45,016 nucleotides of DNA from Verrucomicrobiota bacterium (GTDB lineage: Bacteria; Verrucomicrobiota; Verrucomicrobiia; Methylacidiphilales; UBA1321). The stretch covers positions 1 to 45,016 of the forward strand of contig JABDGH010000016.1 of NCBI GenBank assembly GCA_013286145.1, written 5' to 3'. A model generated the notes under the pieces. That model was not told the origin of the DNA. It saw nothing but the letters and a program-made list of their open reading frames with translations, and searched no databases. Positions 1 to 8,863 of this stretch are shown here, piece after piece (positions within the stretch are counted from its first letter, which is position 1; each line of letters starts with the position of its first letter). Made by a program: the position numbers and the translations under genes.

Positions 1-891
1 AACTATACAGGAACAACAACTGTAAATAGTGGAATTTTACAAATTGATGGCTCGATAAGTAGTTCGACCACCGTTGTAAATGGAGGAACGCTTCAAGGTG
101 GAGGCACCTTGGGAAATATGACATTAAATACTGGTGGAAAGATAGCGCTTGGCGATGGAGTCGGAAATCTTGGCACCTTATCGGCCTCACAGTTTATTTG
201 GAATCCGGGTAGTGTAATGAATATCGATTTGGGCGTTTCAGGCAATTCGGATAAATTAAATTTGTCTCAAAGCCTTCAAAAAGGACTTTCTGGTTCTGGC
301 TCGGGGTATACTTTTAATTTTAATGCCCTGCCGACATTTACGGGACATGGGACCTATAATCTAATTACTTTTAGCTCAACAACTTTTTCAGCTTCTGATT
401 TTTCAATAACCGGACCGGTTAATGGATTTTTCACCATGAACGGAAATACCCTCCAGTTTACTGTCACGGAAAACTTTTCTACTTGGGCATCAACTTATTT
501 TACAACACAACAACTTAACGATCCTTCCACCAGTGGAGCGACAGCTACTCCTCAACATGACGGTGTTTCCAATTTGTTAAAATATTTCTTCAATATCAAT
601 CCGACTCTTCAGATGAGCACCGTGGCTCGCACTGCGCTGCCTGTTGCGGGAATGATAACCAACGGGGGCAATCAATATCTGACTCTCACCTATCACCAAA
701 ATGTGTCGGCAACTGGCATCACTATTAACGTGCAAACATCATCCGATTTGAAAACGTGGCAAACAGTGACTCCAGATATCACTCAAAATCTGGGTTCAGA
801 TCCGAACACTGGCGACCCTATTATCGAGGTGGAAATTAAAACCAACGGCACATCTAGAGAATTTGTCCGCTTAAATGTTACTCTTCCATAA
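1..891 (+). CDS. Secreted/surface protein with autotransporter-associated beta-strand repeats, 3' part only
   Basis: The reading frame is open from base 1, so the gene starts before the window. The first 50 or so residues are rich in Gly, Thr, Asn and Val and follow the pattern of the autotransporter-associated beta-strand repeat (NSGILQIDGS, VNGGTLQGGGTLGN). From about base 480 a different module follows. It holds a short Asp-Gly-x-x-Asn-Leu-Leu-x-Tyr segment ending in Asn-Pro and then a beta-rich tail ending FVRLNVTLP, an arrangement I associate with the C-termini of large verrucomicrobial exoproteins. No beta-barrel autotransporter domain is present at the C-terminus, so secretion is probably by another route. 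The DNA is visibly more AT-rich than the genes downstream. The function is likely structural or adhesive, but this cannot be shown from the fragment. Confidence 0.8.
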   Translation, partial: NYTGTTTVNSGILQIDGSISSSTTVVNGGTLQGGGTLGNMTLNTGGKIALGDGVGNLGTLSASQFIWNPGSVMNIDLGVSGNSDKLNLSQSLQKGLSGSGSGYTFNFNALPTFTGHGTYNLITFSSTTFSASDFSITGPVNGFFTMNGNTLQFTVTENFSTWASTYFTTQQLNDPSTSGATATPQHDGVSNLLKYFFNINPTLQMSTVARTALPVAGMITNGGNQYLTLTYHQNVSATGITINVQTSSDLKTWQTVTPDITQNLGSDPNTGDPIIEVEIKTNGTSREFVRLNVTLP

Positions 892-911
892 AGGGGCCAG
901 TCCTTAGTATT

Positions 912-978
912 AAGAGAAAAGAGAACAGGCACAACCAACACCATCCCTCTGCGGGATCGTGGTTGGCGATGCGACCTG
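912..978. repeat. Degenerate copy of the GGGACAGGCACG palindromic repeat (family 1, copy A)
   Basis: AAAAGAGAACAGGCAC near 915-931 is followed by a weakly complementary stretch ending ACCTGTAAAAAAA. Between them lie ATCCC/GGGAT and CCAACACC/GGTTGG pairings. It matches the outer arms of the clearer copies at 25503 and 38525 but lacks their conserved core. It lies in the gap between the surface protein and the first FecR gene. Confidence 0.45.
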
Positions 979-1060
979 TAAAAAAAAGTAGAATCGCGCT
1001 TCCCAAAATCCTTTCGGGGTGGAACAGTTTTCGCTGTTCGTTTTTTGTTCGTCCGTCGCC

Positions 1061-2128
1061 ATGAACTTGAAGACTTTCCTCGCTGCTCTTTTGCTCATGA
1101 CATCCCTGTCAGGGGCGGGTGCGCAAAATACCGGCACCGATTCGGCGTCAAGTGAACAGGAGTTCGCCCCGGTCAATCAATCGACTCGTTTTTTGCTCAC
1201 CGATACGGTGCCTCATCTTGTTGGAAGCTTGAGCGGCTCGGCTGAAAATATGATCACGCTGCGCACGGGCGAATTTCAGCAGCACGATAAGACGATCATC
1301 ACCCAGACGCCCGAGGCGAAGGGTAAACAGGGAGCCTGGGTACCGATGAATAATTATTGGATCGAGCCGGTTACCCCGCCACCCAGCCGGGGCGAACCGC
1401 TCATGGTACCGATCGACGACATGCGCGTCGCCGAAGTGGAGGGCGGAGTCACTCTTACTGAGGCGACCAGCAAATCGGCCAAGTCCAAACCGCTCGACGT
1501 TAATGAAGACATGGAAGTGCCCGAGGCGGCTACGCTGAGCACCGCCGAAACCGGTTCCGTGGCAGTCCTGGTGGGCGGGCATACCTCCATCCGACTGGTT
1601 CCGAATTCGCAGGCCCAATTTCACTACGATGTCTCCGGGCCGACGCCCCGGATCGAGGTGAAGATTTTGCGGGGAGCGGCCTTTTGCAAAGTCGGCGCGC
1701 TTTCCGGCGGACGCATTCCCGATGTCGCCGTGCGCGGGCGAGTCGGCTCGACGGCGAACATCGGCAGTTCCGATTTTTTTGTGCAGAGCGATCCCGTTTC
1801 ACTTCATGTCTGCCTGGTGCGCGGGCGTTTGTTGATTGGCGACGCGATTCCGCTCGCAGTTGGAAACATGAGTTGGTACCCGGCTGACGTGGAGGCCAGC
1901 GCCGAGACAGGCCCGCAAATTTGCCACTGGCCCAAGCTGTCATCGAACGAAAAGAGCCTTTTGGATGCAAGGACGCTCAATTTTGCCCTGCACCAGGTCG
2001 ATAATTTAAACGTAAAAATCAAGGCTTTGCTAAGCTCGACGACATCCCCTCTCTCCTCTGAGGATCAGGCTTATTTGGACCAGATACCCCGAATTACATG
2101 GTATGCACAGGCGAGCACTTTTCCTTGA
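1061..2128 (+). CDS. Secreted FecR-domain-like protein
   Basis: About 355 residues. The ATG at 1061 is preferred over the in-frame ATG at 1019 because it begins a clean signal peptide (MNLKTFLAALLLMTSLSGAGAQ). The C-terminal half has the layout of a FecR domain: a Gly-Ser-Val-Ala-Val strand, a segment on resisting a vector of surface residues (SIRLVPNSQAQF), then VKILRGAAFCKVG. The block that normally reads TPxGxAAARGTxF is degenerate here (VRGRVGSTANIGSSDFFV). A short motif, W-I-E-P-V-T-P-P, is shared with the next gene and suggests a paralogous pair. FecR proteins in iron signalling control ECF sigma factors, but no sigma gene is present and this protein is exported rather than membrane-anchored, so a transducer role is not supported. 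The function is unknown. Confidence 0.7.
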   Translation: MNLKTFLAALLLMTSLSGAGAQNTGTDSASSEQEFAPVNQSTRFLLTDTVPHLVGSLSGSAENMITLRTGEFQQHDKTIITQTPEAKGKQGAWVPMNNYWIEPVTPPPSRGEPLMVPIDDMRVAEVEGGVTLTEATSKSAKSKPLDVNEDMEVPEAATLSTAETGSVAVLVGGHTSIRLVPNSQAQFHYDVSGPTPRIEVKILRGAAFCKVGALSGGRIPDVAVRGRVGSTANIGSSDFFVQSDPVSLHVCLVRGRLLIGDAIPLAVGNMSWYPADVEASAETGPQICHWPKLSSNEKSLLDARTLNFALHQVDNLNVKIKALLSSTTSPLSSEDQAYLDQIPRITWYAQASTFP

Positions 2129-2181
2129 CCGATCAGGGGATCAAGTTAGTGCCAGAAAATGATTGCAGGCATGTTAATTAA

Positions 2182-3723
2182 ATGGTATATAAGATATCAA
2201 CCATGAGGAAAAAATTTACTACTTCTCGGTTTTCCACGCTTCTGACCGCGTTAACCCTCTTGGTTAGTGCGACTTCTTTCGTGCTGGGGGATGACCACTT
2301 TAACCTTTCCATCGGCAACCGGGACTCACTCGTGATTTCCGGGGCCAAGGGCGAACACATCGCGGAATTACCGATCCCTTCCATCTCTGCCCCGGTGACG
2401 GTTGGCGGCACTACATTTCAGGTTAGTTATGGCCGCGATGCCAATAATTTGTTGACGGCGATTTTGGCGCCGAATCCGAGCCAGGCACAGGATCTCCATT
2501 TTAATGTCGCAAATAAAAGTGTCGATTCCGACAAGCAGGCAGTAGTCACGTTGACCTTCAATTCAAGCGACAGGGTCACGGTTGATCCCGGCTACATTGG
2601 CCTCGTGCAGGTTAACTCACATGCGGTCAAGCATCGCGATGTGGCGGGTATGAATAGGTACGCTCCTGCTCCTTCGATGCCTGCGCCAACCAGCGCTCCC
2701 GCACCAACGAGCGATGCTCCTGCTCCTTCCATGGATCTCTCATCCACGCCTAACTATGAAACCGCTCCCTCTTCAGTGGCTTATACGCCTCCTGCGCCCG
2801 TGCAAAAAAGAGAGCCTCTTTTCTGGGCCGAGCCTGTCACGCCTCCCAATGGCGTTGCTCCCCAAGAGAGTTCCAGCGAGATGAAACTTGTTGAAATTCA
2901 AGGCACCGTAACGGTCAAGACTGAAAATGGTGTAACCAAGGATGGCGAAGAAGGAATGATTATTCCCTCTGGATCGACGGTTTCAACTCCTGCCGGTTCG
3001 TCAGTCGCTGTTTTCATGAACGGAGTTAATTCGGCACGTCTTCTTCCCGATTCGGAAGTGAAGATCACCGAGCATCTTAATGGCTCGACTCGTAATACGA
3101 TGATCGATCTTAAACAAGGCACCGTTTTCTCCCGCGTGGGTCGTCGTCCCGGTGAAACACAGGATTATGAAGTCCGCACACCTGAAGGTGTCGCCGCTGC
3201 TCGTGGCACGGAATTTGCCGACTATCGTGCCAATGGACGTCATTTTGTTTTTGTCGCCAAGGGCGTGGTTGATGAATTGGATGCCAACGGCAATGTGATC
3301 GCAACACTGAACGGTATTAATGGCGAAGTGGGCAAGGGATCCATGCCTCCTTCCGCTGGCGATCTCGACCAGGTTTTCCAGCAGATCATGGAAGCGCTTC
3401 AGCCGTTTAATCTGAAACTCAAGGGAGTCATTGACCGGATTAATGGCGGAACCGCCAGTGATCGAGACATCGCTTTCTACAACATCCTGAAAAATACATT
3501 CTTTGAGGATTTTGGCCCCATCTTCCCGTACGACCCCGATCATCCCAATGATTTTCTCCTGCCCATTACTTCGAACTACGGGTATGAGGATGCTGTGCAC
3601 AGCCCCGTTCTTGGCCCTCAAGATTACCAAGATCCAGACCTGCTCGATCTCGTTCTTCGTGCACGTCGCGCTGTAGATCAGGATCTTGTGCCATTTGGTA
3701 CGAATCCGCTCACGCCGTATTAA
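2182..3723 (+). CDS. Secreted FecR-domain protein with Ala/Pro-rich linker
   Basis: 513 residues from the ATG at 2182; a second in-frame ATG at 2203 (MRKKFTTSRF) gives an equally good signal peptide ending near FVLGDD. After an N-terminal beta-rich region comes an Ala/Pro/Ser linker at about residues 160-210, then the motif F-W-A-E-P-V-T-P-P, then a well-conserved FecR domain at about 235-355. That domain has STPAGSSVAVFMNG, ARLLPDSEV, DLKQGTVFSRVG and RTPEGVAAARGTEF. The C-terminal 130 residues are mostly helical and unassigned. It lies 53 bp after the first FecR gene in the same direction, so the two are probably co-transcribed. No ECF sigma factor or anti-sigma transmembrane segment is seen. 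A periplasmic or surface sensor or scaffold role is possible but unproven. Confidence 0.8.
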   Translation: MVYKISTMRKKFTTSRFSTLLTALTLLVSATSFVLGDDHFNLSIGNRDSLVISGAKGEHIAELPIPSISAPVTVGGTTFQVSYGRDANNLLTAILAPNPSQAQDLHFNVANKSVDSDKQAVVTLTFNSSDRVTVDPGYIGLVQVNSHAVKHRDVAGMNRYAPAPSMPAPTSAPAPTSDAPAPSMDLSSTPNYETAPSSVAYTPPAPVQKREPLFWAEPVTPPNGVAPQESSSEMKLVEIQGTVTVKTENGVTKDGEEGMIIPSGSTVSTPAGSSVAVFMNGVNSARLLPDSEVKITEHLNGSTRNTMIDLKQGTVFSRVGRRPGETQDYEVRTPEGVAAARGTEFADYRANGRHFVFVAKGVVDELDANGNVIATLNGINGEVGKGSMPPSAGDLDQVFQQIMEALQPFNLKLKGVIDRINGGTASDRDIAFYNILKNTFFEDFGPIFPYDPDHPNDFLLPITSNYGYEDAVHSPVLGPQDYQDPDLLDLVLRARRAVDQDLVPFGTNPLTPY

Positions 3724-3733
3724 TTCAGACTTC

Positions 3734-3761
3734 GGCGATTAGAGTTAATCCTTTAATCGCC
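3734..3761 (+). terminator. Hairpin after the FecR pair
   Basis: GGCGATTA and TAATCGCC form an 8-bp stem around a 12-nt loop, 10 bp after the stop codon of the second FecR gene. Only a weak T-rich tract follows, so it may be a weak or Rho-assisted terminator or an mRNA 3'-end stabiliser. Confidence 0.5.
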
Positions 3762-3837
3762 AGTTTGTTAGCCTAAATACTACTAAACCAATAGATTTAG
3801 CTTTAATTATACCGCTCACGCTTTAGAGTCATCGCCC

Positions 3838-4782
3838 GTGACAGTGATATCTTCAGAAGCGAAAAGAGGTGGTACTCCAGCCCATGGGGACTTCGTCTTC
3901 AATCAGCCTCGAGTGCCCTCGGGGCGGCGACGTAAGCATATCCTGCCCGGATTCCACCTCACCCTTGGCTTCACGCTCTTTTATCTTAGCGCCATTGTTC
4001 TCGTGCCTTTGCTGGCGCTCCTGCTCAAGACAGTCACGCCGAATGCGGACTACCCCGACTTGTCCAAAGTCGTCCGGCATGTCTTTGATGTAGCGACTGA
4101 CCTCAGGTCCCTGGATAGCTACCGACTCAGTTTTGGACTCTCCTTTGTCGCCGCTCTCATCAATGGCTTTTTCGGCTTCATCGCCGCATGGACATTGATC
4201 CGCTATAAATTTCCCGGAAAAAAAATTGTCGATGCCCTGGTCGATCTGCCCTTTGCCATGCCGACTTCCGTAGCAGGACTCGCCCTTACCCAGATATTCT
4301 CCAAGCATGGAGGTTATATTGGTCAGGTTCTCTTCAATTGGTTCGGCTGGCAGATATCCTATACCTCCTGGGGCATTTTGATCGCCTTGACCTTCATCGG
4401 GTTTCCCTTTGTGGTGCGTACTCTACAGCCTGTCATGGCCACCCTCGCGGCCGAGGCTGAGGAAGCCGCTGCGTGCCTGGGCGCGAATCGTTGGCAGACC
4501 TTTCGTCGCGTGATTCTTCCCGCCGTCTATCCAGCCCTTTTGACGGGAGTCATGCTGGCTTTTGGACGCGCGGTGGGAGAGTACGGGAGCATCGTATTTA
4601 TCTCCGGCAATATCCCCTATCTCACCGAAATAACGCCTCACCTCATCATCATGAAGCTGGAGGAATATGACTATGTCGGAGCGGCTGGACTGGGATTGGT
4701 CATGCTGCTCATGTCCTTCTTCATCGTGGCTGCGATCAATCTGCTCCAGCATTTTGTGATCCATCGCCGGAGGCTGGCATGA
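3838..4782 (+). CDS. cysT: Sulfate/thiosulfate ABC transporter permease CysT (CysU)
   Basis: An integral membrane permease that would pair with CysW to carry sulfate or thiosulfate into the cytoplasm. 314 residues from a GTG at 3838; the first 35 residues are poorly conserved and another in-frame GTG at 3844 is possible. The first membrane segment begins near residue 42. The permease coupling loop (EAA motif) is clear at EEAAACLGANRW followed by VILPAVYP. The segment FGRAVGEYGSIVFISGN is typical of CysT. The stop codon overlaps the cysW start in an ATGA arrangement, which indicates coupled translation. No sulfate-binding protein gene (sbp or cysP) precedes it; the upstream neighbour is a FecR-type gene. 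Assignment to sulfate rather than molybdate rests on the paired CysT/CysW organisation. Confidence 0.92.
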   Translation: MTVISSEAKRGGTPAHGDFVFNQPRVPSGRRRKHILPGFHLTLGFTLFYLSAIVLVPLLALLLKTVTPNADYPDLSKVVRHVFDVATDLRSLDSYRLSFGLSFVAALINGFFGFIAAWTLIRYKFPGKKIVDALVDLPFAMPTSVAGLALTQIFSKHGGYIGQVLFNWFGWQISYTSWGILIALTFIGFPFVVRTLQPVMATLAAEAEEAAACLGANRWQTFRRVILPAVYPALLTGVMLAFGRAVGEYGSIVFISGNIPYLTEITPHLIIMKLEEYDYVGAAGLGLVMLLMSFFIVAAINLLQHFVIHRRRLA

Positions 4783-5618
4783 GGCGCGCAACGGCGGACA
4801 ACTGGCTGGTGCGTTACCTCCTGATCGGAATCGTGTTCGCTTTTATTTTTATCTTTTTGGTCTTTCCGGTTTGCGTGATTTTGATTGAAGCTCTTCATAA
4901 CGGCTTCGGATTTTACTGGGATACCCTGTGCGCGGAGCACAGCCTCACCGCAATTCGTCTTACACTGTTGGTCGCGTTGGCGGTCGTGCCTCTAAATACT
5001 CTCTTCGGTATTTCCGCAGCATGGGCCGTCACCCATTTTCAATTTCGGGGCAAGGCGCTCCTGATCTCCCTGATCGAAATACCACTCTGGGTGTCGCCGG
5101 TCATTGGCGGTCTGGTTTTTGCACTTATCTTTGGCCGGCAGGGATGGCTGGGGACCTGGCTTGATACGCACGGGATACAGATTATTTTCGCCTATCCGGG
5201 AATTGTTTTGGGCACCGCGTTTGTCACCTTTCCATTTGTCGCGCGCGGTCTCATTCCGCTCATGCAATCCCAGGGAAAAGCAGAGGAGGAAGCCGCCCTC
5301 ACGCTTGGGGCCAACGGCTGGCAACTTTTCTGGCGCGTCACTTTTCCCAAGATCAAGTGGGGTGTGCTCTACGGCATGATCCTGTGCAACGCACGTGCGA
5401 TGGGCGAGTTCGGCGCGGTCTCGGTGCTGGCGGGAAGTGTGGAGGATCGGATTACTGTTCCTCTCCAAATCGAGCAATATTACCTTGGTCTGGACCAGGG
5501 AATGCCCCGTGCTTTTGCCTTGGCTTCCATTTTGCTATTTTTATCCGTCGTTACCTTGGCTATCAAAGTCGGGCTTGAATGGCGCCGGTTGGCCCACAAC
5601 ATCATTCGGACACACTAA
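4779..5618 (+). CDS. cysW: Sulfate/thiosulfate ABC transporter permease CysW
   Basis: 279 residues, about the usual length for CysW. The second membrane subunit of the sulfate/thiosulfate importer. It has about six hydrophobic segments, starting with a strong one at residues 12-33. The coupling motif [15 protein letters not shown] is followed by VTFPKIKWG. The tail [16 protein letters not shown] is the family signature. Its ATG overlaps the cysT stop codon by ATGA, so the two permeases are probably made in equal amounts. The ATPase gene follows after 19 bp. Confidence 0.93.
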   Translation: MRRATADNWLVRYLLIGIVFAFIFIFLVFPVCVILIEALHNGFGFYWDTLCAEHSLTAIRLTLLVALAVVPLNTLFGISAAWAVTHFQFRGKALLISLIEIPLWVSPVIGGLVFALIFGRQGWLGTWLDTHGIQIIFAYPGIVLGTAFVTFPFVARGLIPLMQSQGKAEEEAALTLGANGWQLFWRVTFPKIKWGVLYGMILCNARAMGEFGAVSVLAGSVEDRITVPLQIEQYYLGLDQGMPRAFALASILLFLSVVTLAIKVGLEWRRLAHNIIRTH

Positions 5619-5637
5619 TTTTTTTCCTAAAAAACTC

Positions 5638-6357
5638 ATGGGCGTCGCCGTTAATCATATCTCCAAGCAATTTGGCACTTTTCCAGCGCTGCACGATGTT
5701 TCGTTGCGGGTGGAAAGGGGCGAATTACTGGCATTGCTTGGGCCCAGTGGCAGCGGAAAAACCACTTTGCTGCGTGTCATTGCCGGGCTGGAAATTCCCG
5801 ACGAGGGACAGGTCATTTTTGCGGATGAGGATGTGACGGAAAAAAGCGCCTACGAACGCCGCGCGGGTTTTGTCTTTCAGCAATATGCGCTGTTCCAACA
5901 CATGAACGTCTTTGAAAATATTGCATTTGGCCTGCGTGTCATTCCAAGAAAAAATCGCCCTGATTCAGCGGCGATCATCAGCCGTGTAAGCGAGCTGCTT
6001 AAACTCATTCAACTCGAAGGTTATGAAAAACGGTTGCCTTCCCAGCTTTCAGGCGGGCAGCGTCAGCGCGTTGCCCTGGCGCGGGCATTGGCCATTGAGC
6101 CGCGTGTGCTCCTTCTCGACGAACCCTTCGGCGCGCTTGATGCGAGGGTACGGAAAGATCTTCGCAAATGGTTGCGGCATTTCCATGACCAGACGCATCT
6201 GACCTCGCTTTTTGTCACGCACGATCAGGATGAAGCCTTTGAACTGGCCGATCGCGTGGTGATTTTCAACCAGGGAAGCATCCAGCAAATTGGTGTGCCT
6301 GCGGAGTTGCGTAAAAATCCGCAGAACGATTTCGTTCGCGAATTTCTGGATGTTTAA
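5638..6357 (+). CDS. cysA: Sulfate ABC transporter ATP-binding protein CysA, short form
   Basis: 239 residues from the ATG at 5638, 19 bp after cysW. The same frame stays open upstream inside cysW, but that part is shadow sequence. It supplies the ATPase subunit: Walker A GPSGSGKT at residues 35-42, Q-loop FVFQQYALF, signature [15 protein letters not shown], Walker [12 protein letters not shown], and the switch His in [10 protein letters not shown]. Typical CysA proteins have about 340-360 residues with a C-terminal regulatory (TOBE-like) region. This one ends right after the nucleotide-binding domain at FVREFLDV with a normal stop codon, so that region is absent. This may mean simpler regulation. 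A Nudix gene faces it, with only 17 bp between the two stops. Confidence 0.9.
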   Translation: MGVAVNHISKQFGTFPALHDVSLRVERGELLALLGPSGSGKTTLLRVIAGLEIPDEGQVIFADEDVTEKSAYERRAGFVFQQYALFQHMNVFENIAFGLRVIPRKNRPDSAAIISRVSELLKLIQLEGYEKRLPSQLSGGQRQRVALARALAIEPRVLLLDEPFGALDARVRKDLRKWLRHFHDQTHLTSLFVTHDQDEAFELADRVVIFNQGSIQQIGVPAELRKNPQNDFVREFLDV

Positions 6358-6374
6358 AGCCTCGATCTGGATCG

Positions 6375-6824
6375 CTAGATGTGGAGGACATTTCCCCGGG
6401 CACTGAGAGAGGGAAACTGACGTTGCCAGAAATAGCGCACAGAAGGGGTCGCGTTGCGTGGAAGCTTGCCGACAAAAGCCGCGTTCTTGATTTCGGTTTC
6501 TTCCAGCTTGAGGCGACCTTTTCGCAACGTGGTATGGAAGAGTACGGCCAGTCCCGATTTTTGTGGACGATCAAAAAGATCGATTACCTTGGCGGAAATA
6601 ACCGTCAGGCCAATCTCCTCTTTTATTTCGCGGCGCAAGGCTTGCTTGAGCGCTTCCGAGGCGCGAACTTTGCCACCGGGCAGCGACCACAACTGCCTTC
6701 CGGCGGTCTGTTGCACCAGGAGAACATTGCCATAAGCGTCCTGAATCCAGGCCAGGACGGAGACCTCTTTGGCCGAAAGGGACCTGATTTTATTGGGACG
6801 GCGTCTTTGTCTTCGATTTGCCAT
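6375..6824 (-). CDS. Nudix hydrolase
   Basis: 149 residues from an ATG. It carries a perfect Nudix box, GX5EX7REUXEEXGU: G-KVRAS-E-ALKQALR-RE-I-K-EE-I-G-L at about residues 50-72. Nudix enzymes hydrolyse nucleoside diphosphates linked to another group; the substrate cannot be read from this sequence. The preceding segment VLAWIQDAYGNVLLVQQ is like MutT/8-oxo-dGTP-type proteins. The N-terminus is strongly basic (MANRRQRRRPNK), which could help binding to nucleic acid. The downstream gene on the other strand is cysA, convergent. Confidence 0.88.
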   Translation of the reverse strand: MANRRQRRRPNKIRSLSAKEVSVLAWIQDAYGNVLLVQQTAGRQLWSLPGGKVRASEALKQALRREIKEEIGLTVISAKVIDLFDRPQKSGLAVLFHTTLRKGRLKLEETEIKNAAFVGKLPRNATPSVRYFWQRQFPSLSARGNVLHI

Positions 6825-6894
6825 TAAAACCCTTTAGACGAACGAGTTCTGATTGTCACTTAATTGTCACAATAGGATTTTCGTCTCAAAATAT

Positions 6895-8841
6895 TTAATT
6901 TTTATGAGCGAGCCGGGCATTTAAAAGTTCCACCGATTTTTTCGGGTTGAGGAGAAGGATGCGCTTGTCCTGGGCGTTTTGTTCCAGGCCTCCCTTGATC
7001 AAGTCGATGACATCGGAGGGTTTGAGAGTGGGATCGAGGGCAAAAAGTTTGGCGGCCAGGTTGGCGACTTCGGGCGAGGCCATCGAGGTGCCGGAGAGTT
7101 TCAAATGGCTGCCGCCGGGAATAAAACTTTCCACTTCAAATCCATCGGCGTAGGCGATGACATTGCTGCCAAAACTTGTGAAAGAAGTTTCGTCGCCTGC
7201 CTGATCGACCGCTCCGACGGTGATGAGGTTGGGCAGGACGAGGGAGGAGGGGACGACCTCATCGAAGTTCACGTCGTTGTTGCTGTTGCCGGCTGCCGTG
7301 ATGAACAGGATGTCGGGCGCGCTTTTGAGCGAGGCGTAGAGGCCGTTCTTGCCGATGTCGAAAATCTCACGGGCTTCTTTTTTGCGTTTCTCGGCATCGC
7401 CCTCACCATTGAGCACGAGCGCTTCATCCACACCCTTAAGCGAACCGCCCCAGCTCATGTTGACGACACGAACATTGTGTTGTTTGAAATAATCGACCGT
7501 GGTCTGGGTTGCCACGTTGTCCTTGAGCGCTTGTTCCACCGTCGGCTTTTCCGGGATGACATGGTAGTCGAAGGTGATGCGGGCGATCAGAAGGCGGGCG
7601 AAGGGATTACCATCCGAGGCGATTCCCGCGACATGGGTGCCGTGGATGTAATTACCGAAAAGCCCCATGTCTTCCTTGAACGGCTTGACCTGGTCTAATG
7701 AGAGGCTGTTCAGCTTGGCGAGTAGAGCGGTGGCTTCCGGGCTCTGCACGGACGCCTGGAGGTCGAGCATGCCTTTGATTTGGGGACTGAGTTCAGGGAC
7801 GCGCTTGGCATCATTGCCGAGGGGATAAAGTTCGCCATGAACGCGATTGGAGTGGAGATCGAAGGCGATGCCATGAAGATCGACTGGAAATCTAATGTCC
7901 GGGCCACTGGTAATTGCTAATTTTGCCAGTGCAGGATCCTCAAAAAGTTGCTTCGGATAGACCTTGGGATCGACGCCTGAATCCCAGATACCGATGACCA
8001 CGGGCGTTCCTTTTTGATCCGGCGTCAGGGAGACAGCACGATCTTTCCAAATATCTTTTTTGGCCACGTTATGGCTCTGTATGACTGCGCCAAGCGCTGC
8101 CACGATGGGAGCCTTAAGCGGAATCGAAATTTCGAGGCCGGAACGAATGCCGATGACCGAATCGGCCAAATCGTTGCTGAGCGATCCGGTTTTTTTAACC
8201 GCAGGCTCGATTTCGCTTTTGACGGCGCCGAGCAACAGGTTGCGACTGCGAATTTCAAAACTGGCCTTGGTCTGCTTCAAGACATCCTGAACGTCTTTCC
8301 ACGGCAGGGCACCCGCGCGCTCGGTCAAAGCTTTTTGAAAGGCTTGCTGAAAGGCGGGCTGGGTGAAATCGGTTTGTTTGGTCTGGTCCTGCACATCGAG
8401 ACGAACCTCGGTGATGAACCCGGTGGTAAGCTTCAAGGCGGGTTTATCCTCGAGGTTGCGCAATTCGGTGATCAGCGCGCGCGCCTCGGCATTCTTACCC
8501 TCCAGGAGATCGAGCGTGACGAGGAGTCCCTTGAGATTCTTGAGCGTCGTTTTGTCTTCGATGTCGTAGGAGGCCAGGTCTTTTTCGATATCGGCGCGAA
8601 CCTGCGCGGCAAAAGGCGTAAATTTTTCCGTCGAGGTGATAAGATCGGTGACGCTGCCCTGCACGGGATAGGTGTGGCGGGGCAGATCGTCGAGCTTGGT
8701 AATTTTTGGCTTGGCTTGCTCCGGTTGAGCCTGGGTTTGGGGCGAAGCTGGCGAGGGTTCTTGTTTTTTATTTTCGCAACCGGCAAGGCCCAGAAGGAGA
8801 GCCAGGGTGAAAATACGTGCAGTCGTGGCTGGAAGAGTCAT
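6895..8841 (-). CDS. Subtilisin-like serine protease (S8), predicted lipoprotein
   Basis: 648 residues from the ATG at 8841. That start is chosen because it begins a lipoprotein signal peptide with lipobox LAGC (Cys at residue 22); an ATG at 8883 would add 14 residues and overlap the upstream gene. The mature protein should be anchored in the cell envelope. The catalytic triad is Asp287 (GIWDSGVD), His403 (GTHVAGIAS) and Ser586 (SGTSMASPE), and the oxyanion Asn is in TAAGNSNND. About 260 residues of charged helical sequence precede the catalytic domain. The spacing from Asp to His (about 116 residues) is much longer than in ordinary subtilases, so the catalytic domain carries an insert there. 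The substrate is unknown. It follows the Fe-S carrier gene closely on the same strand but has no evident functional link to it. Confidence 0.88.
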   Translation of the reverse strand: MTLPATTARIFTLALLLGLAGCENKKQEPSPASPQTQAQPEQAKPKITKLDDLPRHTYPVQGSVTDLITSTEKFTPFAAQVRADIEKDLASYDIEDKTTLKNLKGLLVTLDLLEGKNAEARALITELRNLEDKPALKLTTGFITEVRLDVQDQTKQTDFTQPAFQQAFQKALTERAGALPWKDVQDVLKQTKASFEIRSRNLLLGAVKSEIEPAVKKTGSLSNDLADSVIGIRSGLEISIPLKAPIVAALGAVIQSHNVAKKDIWKDRAVSLTPDQKGTPVVIGIWDSGVDPKVYPKQLFEDPALAKLAITSGPDIRFPVDLHGIAFDLHSNRVHGELYPLGNDAKRVPELSPQIKGMLDLQASVQSPEATALLAKLNSLSLDQVKPFKEDMGLFGNYIHGTHVAGIASDGNPFARLLIARITFDYHVIPEKPTVEQALKDNVATQTTVDYFKQHNVRVVNMSWGGSLKGVDEALVLNGEGDAEKRKKEAREIFDIGKNGLYASLKSAPDILFITAAGNSNNDVNFDEVVPSSLVLPNLITVGAVDQAGDETSFTSFGSNVIAYADGFEVESFIPGGSHLKLSGTSMASPEVANLAAKLFALDPTLKPSDVIDLIKGGLEQNAQDKRILLLNPKKSVELLNARLAHKN

Positions 8842-8863
8842 AGGTGGGGATTCTAACACAGCG

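Noticed and set aside
910-1176. Minus-strand frame of 88 codons
   Set aside because: It spans a degenerate repeat and the start of the FecR gene, with no coding signs.
5395-5637. N-terminal extension of the cysA frame
   Set aside because: It lies inside cysW in another frame, and the ATP-binding domain starts properly at the ATG at 5638.
6979-7698. Plus-strand frame of 239 codons, and another at 8014-8856
   Set aside because: Both are antisense to the subtilase gene, whose catalytic motifs are intact. The translations show no family pattern.
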